A DNA stretch of 64,000 nt from Thermothielavioides terrestris NRRL 8126 (GCF_000226115.1 NC_016458.1:7412001-7476000), one strand, 5' to 3'; shown: positions 23,215 through 35,262, counted from the first letter of the stretch. Notes: generated from the sequence alone by a model not told the origin. Program-made: numbers and translations.

Positions 23215-26200
23215 ATGTTATCTGCCCTCCTGCGACCCTTCTTCAAGGGCAGCAGCTCGCGAGCTGAGGACCACGCCGACCTCGAACAGGACATTGTCTT
23301 CCGACCATCGATTGCAGAATACCACCGGCACCTTCACGCCACGGCCGATTTTACCGAGGCAGACGACGATGACGAGGAATCTGTTGACGGTGAACAGTCC
23401 CGCCCCGCGCGAGGGACCCGCACCGAGGAGGACGAGGATGGCCTCGCTCGGTCTGCCGGCCTCCTGCCTCTGTTCACCGCTGATCATCTAGGTGAGCGTC
23501 CGCCGTTGTTCGTAGGGTTGACCCCACGTAATTCGTGGTCCTCAAATGAATAGGATTGCTGACTCTGGATTCCGCAGATTCACTACCTGTCTACAGCCTG
23601 ACCCACGCGATTCGCAGCATTGTCCAAGCGAGGACCGAGGCCACGTTATCTTTGGAACAGTTGAGGTCTCTGCAGGTGTTTCAGTTCCTGATCAAGCCGA
23701 TGTTGCAACAGATTCGAGCCCAGCACTTCTCGCCCGCCACCCTCTACGCCTTGCTGGCGAATTGCCTACAGTTTAAGAAGGAGGGCCAGACGTATCCCGG
23801 AACCGCGGGCACGAGTGGCACCAGAGCAAGGGTCTGCGAGCTGCTGGCCATCAAGTTGCTCAAGGAGTATACCACGCGGGAGCTCGTCGATGCGCTCTGC
23901 TATGACTTCTACCCCCTCCAGGGCATTCCAGGTTCACAGACACCCCTCATCCCAGGGAGCCGGCCCGAGGCGGCCGCTCTCCGGACCTCGACCTTGGAAC
24001 TCGCCGTCCGGGCTGCCGCCAAGCATTTTCTGTCTCACCCTCTCGTGGTACTGCAACTCGAGGCCATCTGGAACGGCGCCATCAGCTTCCTTCCCAACCG
24101 GGAGGATCCCCCGAGCCGTGCCTCCGCCTCGGGCGCTGCCGGGAGCAACCAATCTCGCCGCCAGAGCACTGTTCGTACGCCGCTGCTAGGTGAACAGCGG
24201 ACAAAAGAGGAGCCTGCCCGCTTCTCGGCGCCCCCTGGCCGGCGTTCTGTGGTCCTTTACGACCCGCGCACCGCCTCACCGTTCAAGCTGTCCCGGCTAA
24301 GGGTTCCCCGCTACCGGCGGATCATCTCTATTTGCTCTTTGGCTGTCTTGATCTTCCTGTTCCTCGCCGTTCTCGGCCAGAGGTCGACCAGGATCACCTC
24401 GCTGGAGCTGCTGTTCTGGTTCTGGAGCGCCGGCTGCATGCTGGATGAGATCGTCGGCTTCAGCGAGCAGGGCGTCTCGTTCTACGTGATGAACTTGTGG
24501 AACATCTTCGACCTGGGTATCTTGCTGCTGCTGATCGTCTACTACTGTATGCGCATTTATGGCGTGTTCCTTCTCGACCCTCACCGGTGGAACCAGAACG
24601 CCTACGATGTCCTGGCCGTCAACGCCATCCTCCTGCTGCCCAGGATATTCAGCGTCCTGGACCATTGCCGCTACTTCTCCCGGCTGCTGATCGCTCTCCG
24701 ACTGCTAGCAGTAGACCTGGCGGCCGTGTTCGCTCTCAGCTTGATCTGCTGTAGCGGCTTTTTCGTTTTCTTCGTATTCTCTAATAGCCCCGACGACCCT
24801 TTCGCGCTGGCATACAGGATGTTTCAGATCTTCGTTGGCTTTACGCCGTTTGCCTGGGAGATGTAAGTGCAGCTTGGTGCGCCAATAGTGAACACGGGAG
24901 ACTTACCGCGCCCCTAGGTGGCCGTCGTACAACTGGATGGGCAAAATCCTCATGGGCTTGTTCCTCGTCATCAGCCATTTCATCATTCTGTGAGAACTGC
25001 CAACCGAGTTATGATGCTACCACAGGTCGAGCTGACTCATGAATTAGTACCATGTTCATCACGGTCTTGACCAACTCGTTCATGTCGATTGCCCCGAGAG
25101 CTTGCCAGGAGTACCAGTGAGCGCTTTGCGGAAACGCCATCGCCAGTCGGGAGCTGACAGGCATTAGGTTTACGTTTGCTATCAATACCATATCGATGGC
25201 GAAGAACGACGCTCTCTTCTCGTACGTCGCTCCGGGAAACATCTTCGCGTGGGCTCTCATGCCCCTGAAATTCTGCATCTCGCAAGAGCGGTATGTCCGG
25301 CTCAACCGTGCAGCAATCAAGGTCACCCATTTCCCGCTGCTTTTGTGCATCTACCTGTACGAGAGATATTTCCTGGCGCCCGACATGTATGAACCGACGG
25401 ACCTGGTTGATAAACCTCACCGTGGTCGCCAGCATCCGTTTGCAGACCCGGCCAGCAGGTCGGTCTTTATCGGTCCTAGTATTCGCGTTCGTGAACAATC
25501 GGTGCTTGGATACCATAAAGACCGGGCTCTGGAGGAGGTCTTCCGACTCGCCCCTGACATGCGGACGCAGCGGCGGAATGATCGCCGAACAACCCAGACC
25601 GCGATTCGGACTCGGATGGATCAGCACGATGCCGGATTTAACTCTCCCAAGAACTACTCGACCGTTGACAGCAGGGTAGGAAGCCACTGGTACAGGAGGC
25701 CGAGTATGAATCGCGGGGGGCCCTCCAGGTTCTCGAAGCACTACTCCGACGTCAGGTCCGCGGCCAGCGATCCTGCAGACTTGATCTTGGATGCCCCTTT
25801 CCCTCCTCTTCCGATGGCAACGGACTTGTACAATGATGGGATTGCACGGAGCGACTATGCCTTCGATACAAAGGATATCAACACGGATGGGGATGCGGAT
25901 GGGGACGACGAACTAGTCACGAACGACGAAGAGGAGGACAATGCGACCAACACATTAGATGAGAGTGGAGTGGCTGGGGAAGCGGCTATCGACGAGGACT
26001 ACTTCACTACCCCGATCACGGCTCGATTCACGAGTAGTGCCGAACTCGCCACCGACTCCCCTCGACCAGCCACGTCTCGACGGGTGCCGCTTCACACCCG
26101 AACCTTGTCCACCAACACGATCCTCTACGCGCCGAAGGAGGACACCCGGCCGGGCAGCTCGTCGTCCGCTTCGGCCTGGCCTGTGTCTCGACCCTTTTCC

Positions 26201-27259
26201 CGCCCCATCAGCACCCGCCCCACCCCCGTCGCAACGCCCACGCGAGCCGACGGCCGCCGTTCCCCGCGCCGCTCGCTCTACCTCGCCTCCCGTCCGCGCT
26301 CGATGATCGAGCCAGGCGACATCACGGCACCCCGCACAGCGCCGTCGTCCAACCGGGCAAGCTTGACCTTGGAGATCCCCACGAACGCCAGCTCTAACCC
26401 CCAAGCCCGCCGGCGCTCTCTAGCCCACCACCTCCTCGACGACGACATGCTCGGAGCGCTCGATGACGACACCAACGCCCTAAGCGCACCGCCCAGCATC
26501 ACCGCTCATAACCACAACAGGAACAACGGCGACAGCAGCGGCAGCGGCAGCAGCAGCCGCATCACCAAGCTGATGCTCGCCAAGATGAAGACGCTCGAGG
26601 ACAGCCTGGGCGACATGGCGCGCGAGATGCGCACGCTGCGCCGCCGGCGGTCGGCGCACGATGTTTTGGACAGAGCCGCCGTTGTTACCGGCGATGGCCG
26701 TGGCAGTGACGATGTTGCGGCGACGAAGGTTTGGGGTAGGCACCAGCACCACCAACATTACCACCACCACCACCACCACCACCACCAGCATCAGGATCGG
26801 CACCAGCTGCATCACCGGACACGTATCTCACCCGGGTCGGATCCAACGTCCGTTTCGGGACCAGGACCCGGACCGGGTGCGCAGGCGATGATTGAAGTCG
26901 CTGTTGCGCAAAGCAGGGACCGCGACCGGGACCGGGACCGGGCCAGCGCATCTGGGATTGGTGGCGTCGCCGGGCCGAGGAAGTCGCGAGCGGCGACCGC
27001 GGCTACGCCGAGGAGGGTCATAGTACCGGGGAGGAGACCGGGGGTCTGGCGGAGTCCGCGCGAGGACAGGGAAGGAACCGCTGGTGCGTCAGGTTTGGGG
27101 ATTACGGACACTATTGGCGGCGGCGGTGGTGGTGACAGTAGGGCGAAGTGGAAGGAACGGGAACGGGCTGCGGGAGCGGGCGGTGAGGAGGGCGTCCGTC
27201 CAAGCATGTCCCCTGGGAAAGAAGAGTTGGTGGTCTTGGCGAAGCGGCTGTCTCTGTGA
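23215..27259 (+). CDS. yvc1: TRP-family vacuolar cation channel (YVC1-like)
   Basis: YVC1 channels release calcium from the vacuole on osmotic or mechanical stimuli. Five exons (23215-23491, 23578-24862, 24918-24989, 25048-25116, 25168-27259) give 1264 residues; three of the four introns are only 51-58 bp and all have GT..AG ends. The N-terminal cytosolic part is about 1-335. Hydrophobic spans begin near 338 (IISICSLAVLIFLFLAVLG), then about 372, 403, 440 and 475. The pore stretch GFTPFAWEMWPSYNW and a last span LMGLFLVISHFIILTMF cross exons 2-4. Family-typical FAINTISMAKNDALFSYVAP follows. The C-terminal 500 residues are disordered: acidic runs, a short coiled-coil-like helix near LMLAKMKTLEDSLG, a His tract and RD repeats. 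The tail is much longer than in yeast Yvc1. Confidence 0.88.
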
Positions 27260-28047
27260 GGCGGGTGTGCAGAGTTGTTGCACCTCCGCTCTACTCAGAC
27301 AGGTTGCGTTGTGGGAGACGGGGTTTCCCAGTTGCGGTTGATTCCCGGCGCATGGCACGGGCTGCATTCATTGGGCGGCGTTTCGGGTGCATTTGTTGGT
27401 TTCTCTACTCTTCCTGGTTTGGATAATGGTGTGGCAGCATTCTGATGTACGATAGCAAGGCATATCTGGATGCCTGGGATTGCGCGGCACTATCTGGGGA
27501 GGGCTGGGTGTGGACGGACACCGTCTGGAACGGTCTGCTTATCAGCCCGCACATGTAATGCGGTGGCTTTCGGCGTGCTTGTGATTCACAAGCTTTTCGT
27601 TTCTGTGACTCCGTTTCTGACTTCGTTTCTGTGACGTACCTGTTTTCTCTCCGTGTGCTTCAGTGCCCACCTACTTCATTGCCCACCCAATTTTTGCTTC
27701 ATGGAAACCTTCCCAGTGTGGTTCGTCTGCGAGCCTGACACTCAGCGTGGTGAGCTTACCGTGCTGAATGAATTTCCCATTTAATCCCAGCAACGACATC
27801 TAATGGTATCGCGAGACGGACAACGTGAACTCCAGTCCCATTTCTGACCCCAGTTCTCCGCCCAAGGAACACAGCCGTTTGGTATCATAATCGTGCATAG
27901 ACCCATGCCTTGGGAAATCCGTGTCCACCCTCAACAAAACAAACCCCCAGGTAGCAGCTGCGTCATCATCATAGCACTCCAACTCGCGCAATAATTGTCA
28001 AAACAGAAAGACGGCCCGGCCGGAAGGAACCATGGAAAAAGAGAGAC
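27260..28047. other. Convergent 3' interval
   Basis: Lies between the stop of the channel gene and the stop of a minus-strand gene. No coding or RNA feature is seen. Confidence 0.4.
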
Positions 28048-28528
28048 TCAGATGCCCCCGCCGCTGCGCTCGACAGGGACGAAACAGTGGTTGTCCGGGT
28101 CGCTGGCGTACTTCTCCTGGTTCGCGCGGTACCGCGCCGCCATGTGTCGGAAGCCGAGGCAGGCGCTGGCGACGAACACGCCGGTGGCGGTCAGGATCGG
28201 GTGCCGGCTGGTGTGGGGGGTGGGGGTGGTGGTGGTCTCGTCAGCTACTAGCCAGCTACCCAGCGTATAAAGGGCAAACACGACGTGGGGATCTCGATGA
28301 GGAGGCGTGATGGAGCTTCGTCTCCGGGGGGCTGGTTGGAAGAGGATCACAATATTGGGTGGGGGGGAGTGGGTGGGTGAGTGACGGAGTCGGGCTCGGC
28401 GTTGGGAAACATGCTGGTTGTTCTCGAGGGATGAACGACAGGCTAAGTTCTCTGGATACTTACCGGAACACGCGCAGAGCGGAGAGCGGTGCGGAGGGAG
28501 TGAATGTCGTGCCACGGGTAGGCTTCAT
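28048..28528 (-). CDS. Small protein with one probable membrane segment
   Basis: Two exons on the minus strand (28528-28464 and about 28315-28048) give about 110 residues. The first exon, MKPTRGTTFTPSAPLSALRV, ends at a strong GTAAGT donor. The acceptor is less certain: GAAG at 28316 or GGAG six bases upstream both keep frame. The body has DPHVVFALYTLGSWLV and HPILTATGVFVASACLGF, two moderately hydrophobic stretches, followed by a conserved-looking tail AARYRANQEKYASDPDNHCF. The basic, hydroxylated N-terminus could be a mitochondrial presequence (inference). Family not recognised. Confidence 0.6.
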
Positions 28529-29180
28529 GATGGATGCCGCGAGTTGTGCGAGTTCGACAGATACGATTTGGTGGAATGATGGATGGAAACGCCCTTGATT
28601 TGTGAAAAGCGAAGGTAGGCTACCTAGGTAGGTAGGCAGTTTGTGTGTGGTTTGCGTGGGAGATAAGGCCGGAGGTAAGGCCAGGCCGGCGGTGTGGTGA
28701 CGGAGAAGAGTGATGAATGTATGAGCTCGGTATTTGGGCTGGAGAGCTCAGGCAACCCGTGGCGGTGTGCAGATGAGGGCCGAGACCGAACCGACGGAGC
28801 TCTCCCAATGGCAATGACTAACTAGCTAAAGTTCAACCTTGCAACGAGAATCCTCAAGCGCTTGACGGCACTAGCGAACTCGGAATTTGTCTGGGAAGAA
28901 GTCGATAAGGCCAAGAGACGAGAAGTCCGGTGGTCAACAGGAGTCTCGCCGCCATCGTCGAGCCACCAAGCCCCTTCCTTGCTGCCTTGCCCCTTGTAGC
29001 TTCTCGAAATAAGGTTGGGGGTGAGTGGCACGCGACACCTGCAGGAATCCCAGGTCCTGACCCGGCCAGATCAGGGCAGGGGCGGCTTCGGTTCGGCTGT
29101 CACTTGCGCCAAGCACTGAGGGGCAAGCAGCTTGGGTGGGACGAACTGTGCTGCGTCGTGTGAGGCCTAGACCGTTGGGA
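28529..29180. other. Upstream interval of the small protein gene
   Basis: No gene is supported. A CCTAGGTAGGTAGG-like motif occurs near 28620-28636. Confidence 0.4.
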
Positions 29181-29572
29181 GGTCGTCGTTAAAGAGGTCC
29201 CGCCAAGACTAATTTCGGAGACTGCCGCTTACAAGTATTTACAATCGCCACGGGGTAAGCGGGGCCTCGACGACTTAGAGCAACATCAACAACGAAGAAT
29301 TGCAAAGACTCGTCGCAACAACTTTGCGAAACCTCAACCAAATCGAAAAAAAAGAAAACGAGGTTAACCCACACCCTAACTTTAACCCGAATCCTAACTA
29401 TTAACCTAAACCCTAACTAGCGGGGGGCTAGCGCTGCCCCCTGTACCCCTAGCGAACTAACCCTTGGCGATAGTGCAAACCCCTTGGCGGTCTTGGCGGG
29501 GTACTGACGCTATAAAAACATTGCCGACAATTGGCCGAAATTAGTCTTGGCGGGACCTCTTTAACGTCTACC
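29181..29572. mobile_element. MITE copy B
   Basis: A 392-bp copy in the same orientation as E and C: left end GGTCGTCGTTAAAGAGGTCC, right end GGACCTCTTTAACGTCTACC. The core has ACCCTAAC-type units, the GCGGGGGGCTAGCGC segment and an A tract. The flanking 8-mers (cgttggga and cggattaa) do not match, so its duplication has decayed or the flanks have been rearranged. Confidence 0.88.
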
Positions 29573-29685
29573 CGGATTAAGTGTACACTTAGTGCAGTTA
29601 GTAGCACTATTTCACCAATCAGGTGCTCGCCTGCCTAGAATAAGTGGAGACCTAACTAATTGCTTAGTAGCCAAAGCTCCTAACG
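29573..29685. other. Spacer between MITE copies B and C
   Basis: 113 bp of AT-rich sequence with a perfect 12-bp palindrome AAGTGTACACTT and a TAGTGC/GCACTA inverted pair next to it. No coding potential. Confidence 0.5.
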
Positions 29686-30074
29686 GGTCGTCGTTAAAGA
29701 GGTTCCGCCAAGACTAATTTCGGATTTTACCGCGTATAAGTAATTACAAATCGCCAAGGGGTGAGCAGGCTACGACGACTTCGAGCAACATCAACAACAA
29801 CAATCGTAAAGACTCGTCGTAACAACTCTATAAAAACTTAACCAAATCGAAAAAAAAGAAAACGAGGATAACCTATACCCTAACTATAACCTGTATCCTA
29901 ACCTTAACCTAAACCCTAACTAGCGGGGGGCTAGCGCCGCTCCTGTACCCTCGGCGAACTAACCCTTAGCGATAGAGCAAACGCCTTGGTGATCGGGGTT
30001 ATATAAAAACGTTGTAAAAACATAGCCGACAATTGGCCGAAATTAGTCTTGGCGGGACCTCTTTAACGTCTACC
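29686..30074. mobile_element. MITE copy C
   Basis: A 389-bp copy in tandem with B after 113 bp, with left end GGTCGTCGTTAAAGAGGTTC and right end GGACCTCTTTAACGTCTACC. Its interior is closer to copy A (both carry the AGCAAACGCCTTGGTGATCG version, read on one strand) than to B or E. No matching 8-bp flanks were found. Confidence 0.88.
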
Positions 30075-30190
30075 CTTGACCCGCTGTTGCCATGTTCAGA
30101 TCATTAGCAGTCTCGGGTCACCAGCCCTTTGTCAGAGCTCTAGTCAGACAATGGTCATAGAGCGGCACGGATACAAGTCGGTGATAGGGC

Positions 30191-30696
30191 TGTAATAAAT
30201 TGGGGTGATGGACTACCTGGACATGGGGGACCTAGTTTTTCTGTTTTTCTATTTGTCTCAGAGCGTTGCATTCGTTACTAGGGGAGGTCTGACCCTCTAG
30301 TCATATATATTTAAGTGGGCTAAGCCCATCTTCTTCATTAGGAGGCAAGACATTAAGCAGTTGTCAATATACGTTCGTTGATACTACGTTGGTGGTCCCC
30401 CTTCTTCTAGGAAGGCTATTAAGCCTCTCCTTCTATTGTTCTACCTTTGTCTAGACGATAGGCATTCGAGCTATTGAGCTCTAACCGTATTCTTATTGTC
30501 CTTTCTTATGTTTCCGCTATATCCTACTAGACGTATCTAAGCTACATATCTTCCTCTCGGAAGATAGCCTTCCTACTACTTGATATACACTATCTTCATC
30601 CGTCTAGAGGGACACTATATTCCTTTAGAAGCTATCTTACACGCCTAGTTCTAGGTATAGTAGGGTAGGTTAGTATAGAGGTTTTACACCACTTTA
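30191..30696 (+). repeat. Left LTR
   Basis: About 506 bp, from TGTAATAAATTGGGGTGATG to CACCACTTTA. Its first 150-200 bp retain G/C at most sites where the right LTR has A/T; the remainder is the more mutated copy. Confidence 0.88.
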
Positions 30697-31927
30697 AATG
30701 GGGGCTCAATCGGGGAGAAGCTTAGCTCTATATCTAAACGGGATAGTATAGACTACGAAGTTTTCTAAGATCGCAGAGCTATACAATACTATATTGATGG
30801 CTATACAACGACGATATAGCCGACCTATTGAGGCTCTAGTATACCGATACCGGCATCTCTAAGAGGCGTAGAGGCCTATTGAGGCGTATACGTTCCAGGG
30901 GTCTATTGAGACCTTGTCCTAGGAGACCTTCCTTTGCCTAGACGGTATAGGGCATTGAAAAGATATCCTGTTATCCTTAACACTTTGAAGACCTGTTGAG
31001 GCTTCGTCATTATCGACGTAGCAGTTGTAAAACGCTAACCTAATCGAAAGACGATAGTCCTGTCCTCCTAAGCAGAGACAAAGGCAAAATTTTCATCGAT
31101 CGTCATTTTCTTCTTTAGTCTAGCCAAACTAGTTATAAAAGCGATCAAGTGTAGTAGCTACTTATAAGCTTCTAAGCTTAGGGCTACACCTTTATAATAC
31201 TTAGCTCCTTTTAACAGTATATCTAGTACTGTTTTATATCGGATATAAGGTCTTAGCATAGACGTTTACTTTTCTTCTTAAGAGCTATACTCTTACCGCT
31301 ATTATACTAGTTAGGTTTAGTATATTGGTTGCCAGGGATGTCTAGGTGATCTATAAGGAACCTATAGTCATCCTTTAGGGCCTTTAGACCGTATATTCCA
31401 AAGGAATCCGGCTACTTAAGAGGTTTTCTTCCTTTAGATAGACGTCGAAGGAGTCGACATTCCTATAGAAGTATATACATTAGTCTTTTTATAGTCTATC
31501 GATATAGTTGTTGCCTTTCTCGAAGACGATAGCTAAGCGCCTGATAACTAGACTCTAGCGATATATACGTACACTGTCCATAGAAGCTCTAGGAATTCTA
31601 TCGACCTCTACAACACCGTTAATCCTAACGCCAACCTCCGAGGGAGAGTCCGAGGACGTATCTATCTTATAGCCTTTCCAAGGTATACTAAGCGAAGAAG
31701 ACCTAGCCAAAGCAACGTAGATACCCCTTCCGTCTTCGCTAAATACCTCTACTCCGCCTATCTATATAGAGGTACCTATAGTAACACCTTCTAGTCAATC
31801 CAAAGCCGAAGCTCTAAAGAAGATAGCTAAGTACATTCTTACTATCGCGCTTAGCGCAACCTTTCTGACCCTAGCGAAGGCTAGCCTTTAGGGCCGCTTC
31901 TCTGGTCAGAATACCATATAATAGATC

Positions 31928-33500
31928 GAGACCTTCGAGGAGATGTACGAAGCTTATTAGGTCACCAATAACAAGACCTATATATACCTGTTCGAGCTTT
32001 AGTACAATACTACGATCTGGCCTATCATCCGTTACTAGGAGAAAAAGGACTAAGACACCTAGGCTACTTTCAAGGCTAAGTTCCTAAAGTGCTAGAAGAG
32101 CGACGATCCTAAGCAATATAGTAACGGAGGTTACCTTTGTAATCTAATCGAAGGGAGATGCTAGCCGGTCAGTAAGGTTATCTACGACTACTTCGAGTTG
32201 ATTGACTATATATATACTATCGCCCTTACCAAAGTTCGTAAAGAGCTATAGTATATAATCGTTCTAACGGTATAGTATACACTTGATTAGCAGATCTAGG
32301 TAGCTCTTAAGGACCGTTGGTATACCCTAAAGAAGGACGATAAGGACTTTATCTATACTATAAAGTGGATAGACTTCCTTGAGTTCGTTTAGGATACTCT
32401 TTAGAAGGGTCTTAACGTAGAAGACCTCTTCCTTAAGACCTACGAGCGTAAGATCGATCTATAGAAGTACTACTCGCCTCTAGCTACGTCTACTATCAAG
32501 ACGACTCCTAAGTTATAGAAGTAGGAAGAAGAGGAGCTGAAGAGAGCTCTTATACCTATGCCCAACGATATCGACGATCTAGCTAATTAGCTCTAGCGTC
32601 TATATATCTAAAAGCAAAAGATTGTCAAGCAGTTCGAGTGGAAGATCGAGGCCCTCCGTTTACATAGAATCGATCCTATTTCTAATAAGATCGAGGTTCT
32701 CTAAACGTATTTCCAGTAGTAGCGGAGTCGCTTATAGGAGAGACACGTTGGCTTCGTCACTGGTCTATATATTGACAGTCGTCCCCCTAGCTATAGTAGA
32801 CCTATAAGTTCTAGCTATTGCTACTACTACAGTGACTCTAACTATATAGTTCTCGAGTATATAGAGGCTACAAAAGCTATAGCTATAGGTCTAATATATT
32901 GTAAAGGTACGGATTACTATCTTGGTGATGGGAGTAAGAAGGGCTATATACTAGCCGAGACGATCACCCTTACGAAGGCGGATATTGACAGTGTACAAGA
33001 GGTCGGTAAGATTGGCTAGCTCGTTCTTACGTATATAGCCTATTGCCTACGATATAATAGCTACCCTACGTACTAAGTGTACTATTACGAGTACAAGCGT
33101 CTAAATAGTCGCCTATTTAAGCTAGATATATCCCTAGTACTAAACAAGTACTATCTCCAGTAGCCTAAGCTATATTAGGAGCCTACGACCGTCTAGACGA
33201 CGATCAATCGTCTTATATACGAAGGGGAGTCTAAGCTTATCTCCACCTTCTATTATATAGCGTCTAATCAGTTGTCGTTTTATATAGTCCCATTAGAAGG
33301 AGGTTGTATCTTGACTTAGAAGGTTGTCCTACGACCTACGCTGAAGGCTAACGAATTTCGTCGACTACCTCTTCCTCTCTCTGGCCAGACCGAGGGGGAA
33401 GCTAAGGGGGAAGCTAAGGAGGAAGCGGACGAGGAAGCGGAGACTATACTTCAACGTATACCACCTACTAAGCGTCGGTTCACTAAGGACGAAAGGGAAG
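31928..33500 (+). pseudogene. Gag-like frame with RIP stops and decayed CCHC knuckle
   Basis: A single frame runs with no frameshift, broken only by TAG/TAA. The N-terminal part is helical and charged (ETFEEMYEAY, then VALKDRWYTLKKDDKDF). At 32819-32860 the order is C-x2-Y-x4-Y-x4-Y. This is exactly the CCHC spacing, with later positions reading Tyr, as C-to-Y (TGY to TAY) and H-to-Y (CAY to TAY) transitions would give. Beyond it comes an acidic repeat (EAKGEAKEEADEEAE) near 33400. Capsid plus nucleocapsid order is inferred. Confidence 0.6.
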
Positions 33501-34654
33501 ACGTACAAGCTCCCTCTAGACCTGTTGTCTCCGACCTAAGAACCTATATAGCCTATACTCTCAGAGTACAACGAAGACAAGGTGATCGAAGTCCTCTAAG
33601 CCAACGACGTGTTTACACCTAATACCCCCGAATTCGATAACCTACCTACGTATCTCCGCGACCACTTTAGTGACGTAGAACTTAGGATCCTAGCTATGTA
33701 CTTAGTAGCGTTCAAGGAAGCCTAGCTCCCTAGCTAGAGCGAGGAAGGAGTAATCGCTACTACCCAAATCATCTTCGCGCCCTAGTCAAAGAAGGACGTA
33801 ACGTACTAGGCATACTATCGTAGGGTCGTAGGACTCCTACTAGACGGACAGTTTAGTGGCGTACTACCCTTGTAAGACCCTATAGGCGACCTTGGACGAC
33901 AGCTATAAGGCACGTTTCTAGCACCTAGCGCCGTTCCACCCCTCCGACTAGAGGACTAGCCAGTTGCTTCAGGTCCACTAACGGCACTCGTAGAGGATCT
34001 TAACAATATATCGACTTAGTGGAATATTGAAGCTAAGATTATAGAGATTACTACGCTATAAGCGACCACGATACAAAGGCTTGTCGATACCCCCGTGGAC
34101 AAGATGGACTATAAGCGCCTTCTCGGCAGTAACCTAGTCAAGAACCTCGGGGCACTGGTACGAATAGCCTTTAAAAAGATAGTATTCGATCCCTACCTTT
34201 AGGAAGAGGAGACGCTCGTCTATACGCTTATAAGGAGGCTAGACTACCTCGAGATGCCTTATATTCTAGTATAGAAGCATCTTTAGGCGCAAGGATTATC
34301 TACGTTATCTAGCCGAACGTCACCCTTAGTATAGTACTATAGCAAGTGCCTTTACAAGGAGCTAACGAAACCTAGACGTCTACTTCGCCTACTACTATAC
34401 GACCTATACAACCGTACCTTTGCCTACAAGTATAAGTATCTAGTATAGTAGCAAGGCTAGAATATATATATTAAGGAGATAGAGGAGTACGAGAGACAGT
34501 ATAATCAACTACTATAGCTAGCCGGACCTTCGTAAGCCGAGAGAGCTATATATAGAGAGCAACTCAAGGAGTAGCGACGATGAGAGGCGTATATCAGAGA
34601 GCTTTTGAGGTACGAGCTTGCCCATAGGAGCGTATAGCAAGCTCGAAAGGGAAG

Positions 34655-35157
34655 TGTGAATTAGGGTAATGGACTACCTAGACATAGAGGACCTAGTTTT
34701 TCTATTTTTCTATTTGTCTCAGAGCATTGCATTCGTTGCTAGGGGAGGTCTGACCCTCTAGTCATATATATTTAAGTAGGCTAAGCCTATCTTCTTTATT
34801 AGGAGGCAAGACATCAAGTAGTTGTCAATATACGTTCGTTGATACTACGTTGGTGGTCCCCCTTCTTCTAGGAAAACTGTTGAGCCTCTCCTTCTATTGT
34901 TCTACCTCTGTCTAGACGATGGGCATTCGAGCTGTTGAGCTCTGACCGCATTCTTGTTGTCCTTTCTTGTATTTCCGCTACATCCTACTAGATGTACCTG
35001 AGCTACGTGTCTTCCTCTCGGAAGACAGCCTTCCCACCACTCGATACGCACTATCTTCATCCGTCCAGAGGGACACTGTATTCCTTTGGAAGCTATCTTG
35101 CACGCCTGGTTCTGGGTGTGGTGGGGTAGGTTGGTGTGGAGGTTTTGCACCACTTCA
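34655..35157 (+). repeat. Right LTR
   Basis: About 503 bp, from TGTGAATTAGGGTAATGG to CACCACTTCA. The inner part is heavily A/T-shifted. From about 34900 outward it is nearly free of RIP-type change, so the composition boundary of the AT-rich block falls inside this LTR. Confidence 0.88.
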
Positions 35158-35243
35158 GTAAGGGACCCCCTGTGGTTTGTGGCCATGGCCCATCATTGGC
35201 TCCATCTCCCGCTGAGCGCTGGTGCGTAGGAACTAGGGGTTTG

Positions 35244-35262
35244 GAGCCCGCTTCGCGGGCTC
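35244..35262. other. Perfect 8-bp-stem hairpin followed by T run
   Basis: GAGCCCGC-TTC-GCGGGCTC with six Ts five bases later (35268-35273). It has the shape of a bacterial intrinsic terminator, but in a fungal genome this role is not expected; it may mark an end of a mobile sequence. Confidence 0.6.

Larger units (their letters stand above)
30191..35157 (+). mobile_element. Complete RIP-mutated LTR element lacking recognisable pol
   Basis: Two direct LTRs of about 506 and 503 bp begin TGT and end CA or its mutated form TA. The primer-binding-like stretch TGGGGGCTCAATCGGGG lies two bases after the left LTR, and a polypurine tract GAAAGGGAAG lies directly before the right LTR, so the element is plus-strand oriented. 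The interior of about 3.96 kb carries a gag-like frame with a decayed zinc knuckle, then a second degenerate frame (about 33990-34640). I find no reverse transcriptase, integrase or YxDD motif. It may be a gag-only non-autonomous element. Target duplications are not clear. Confidence 0.85.

Noticed and set aside
30191..35157. Precise target-site duplication for the LTR element
   Set aside because: Bases next to the LTRs (agggc left, gtaag right) do not match, and RIP plus uncertain ends prevent a claim.
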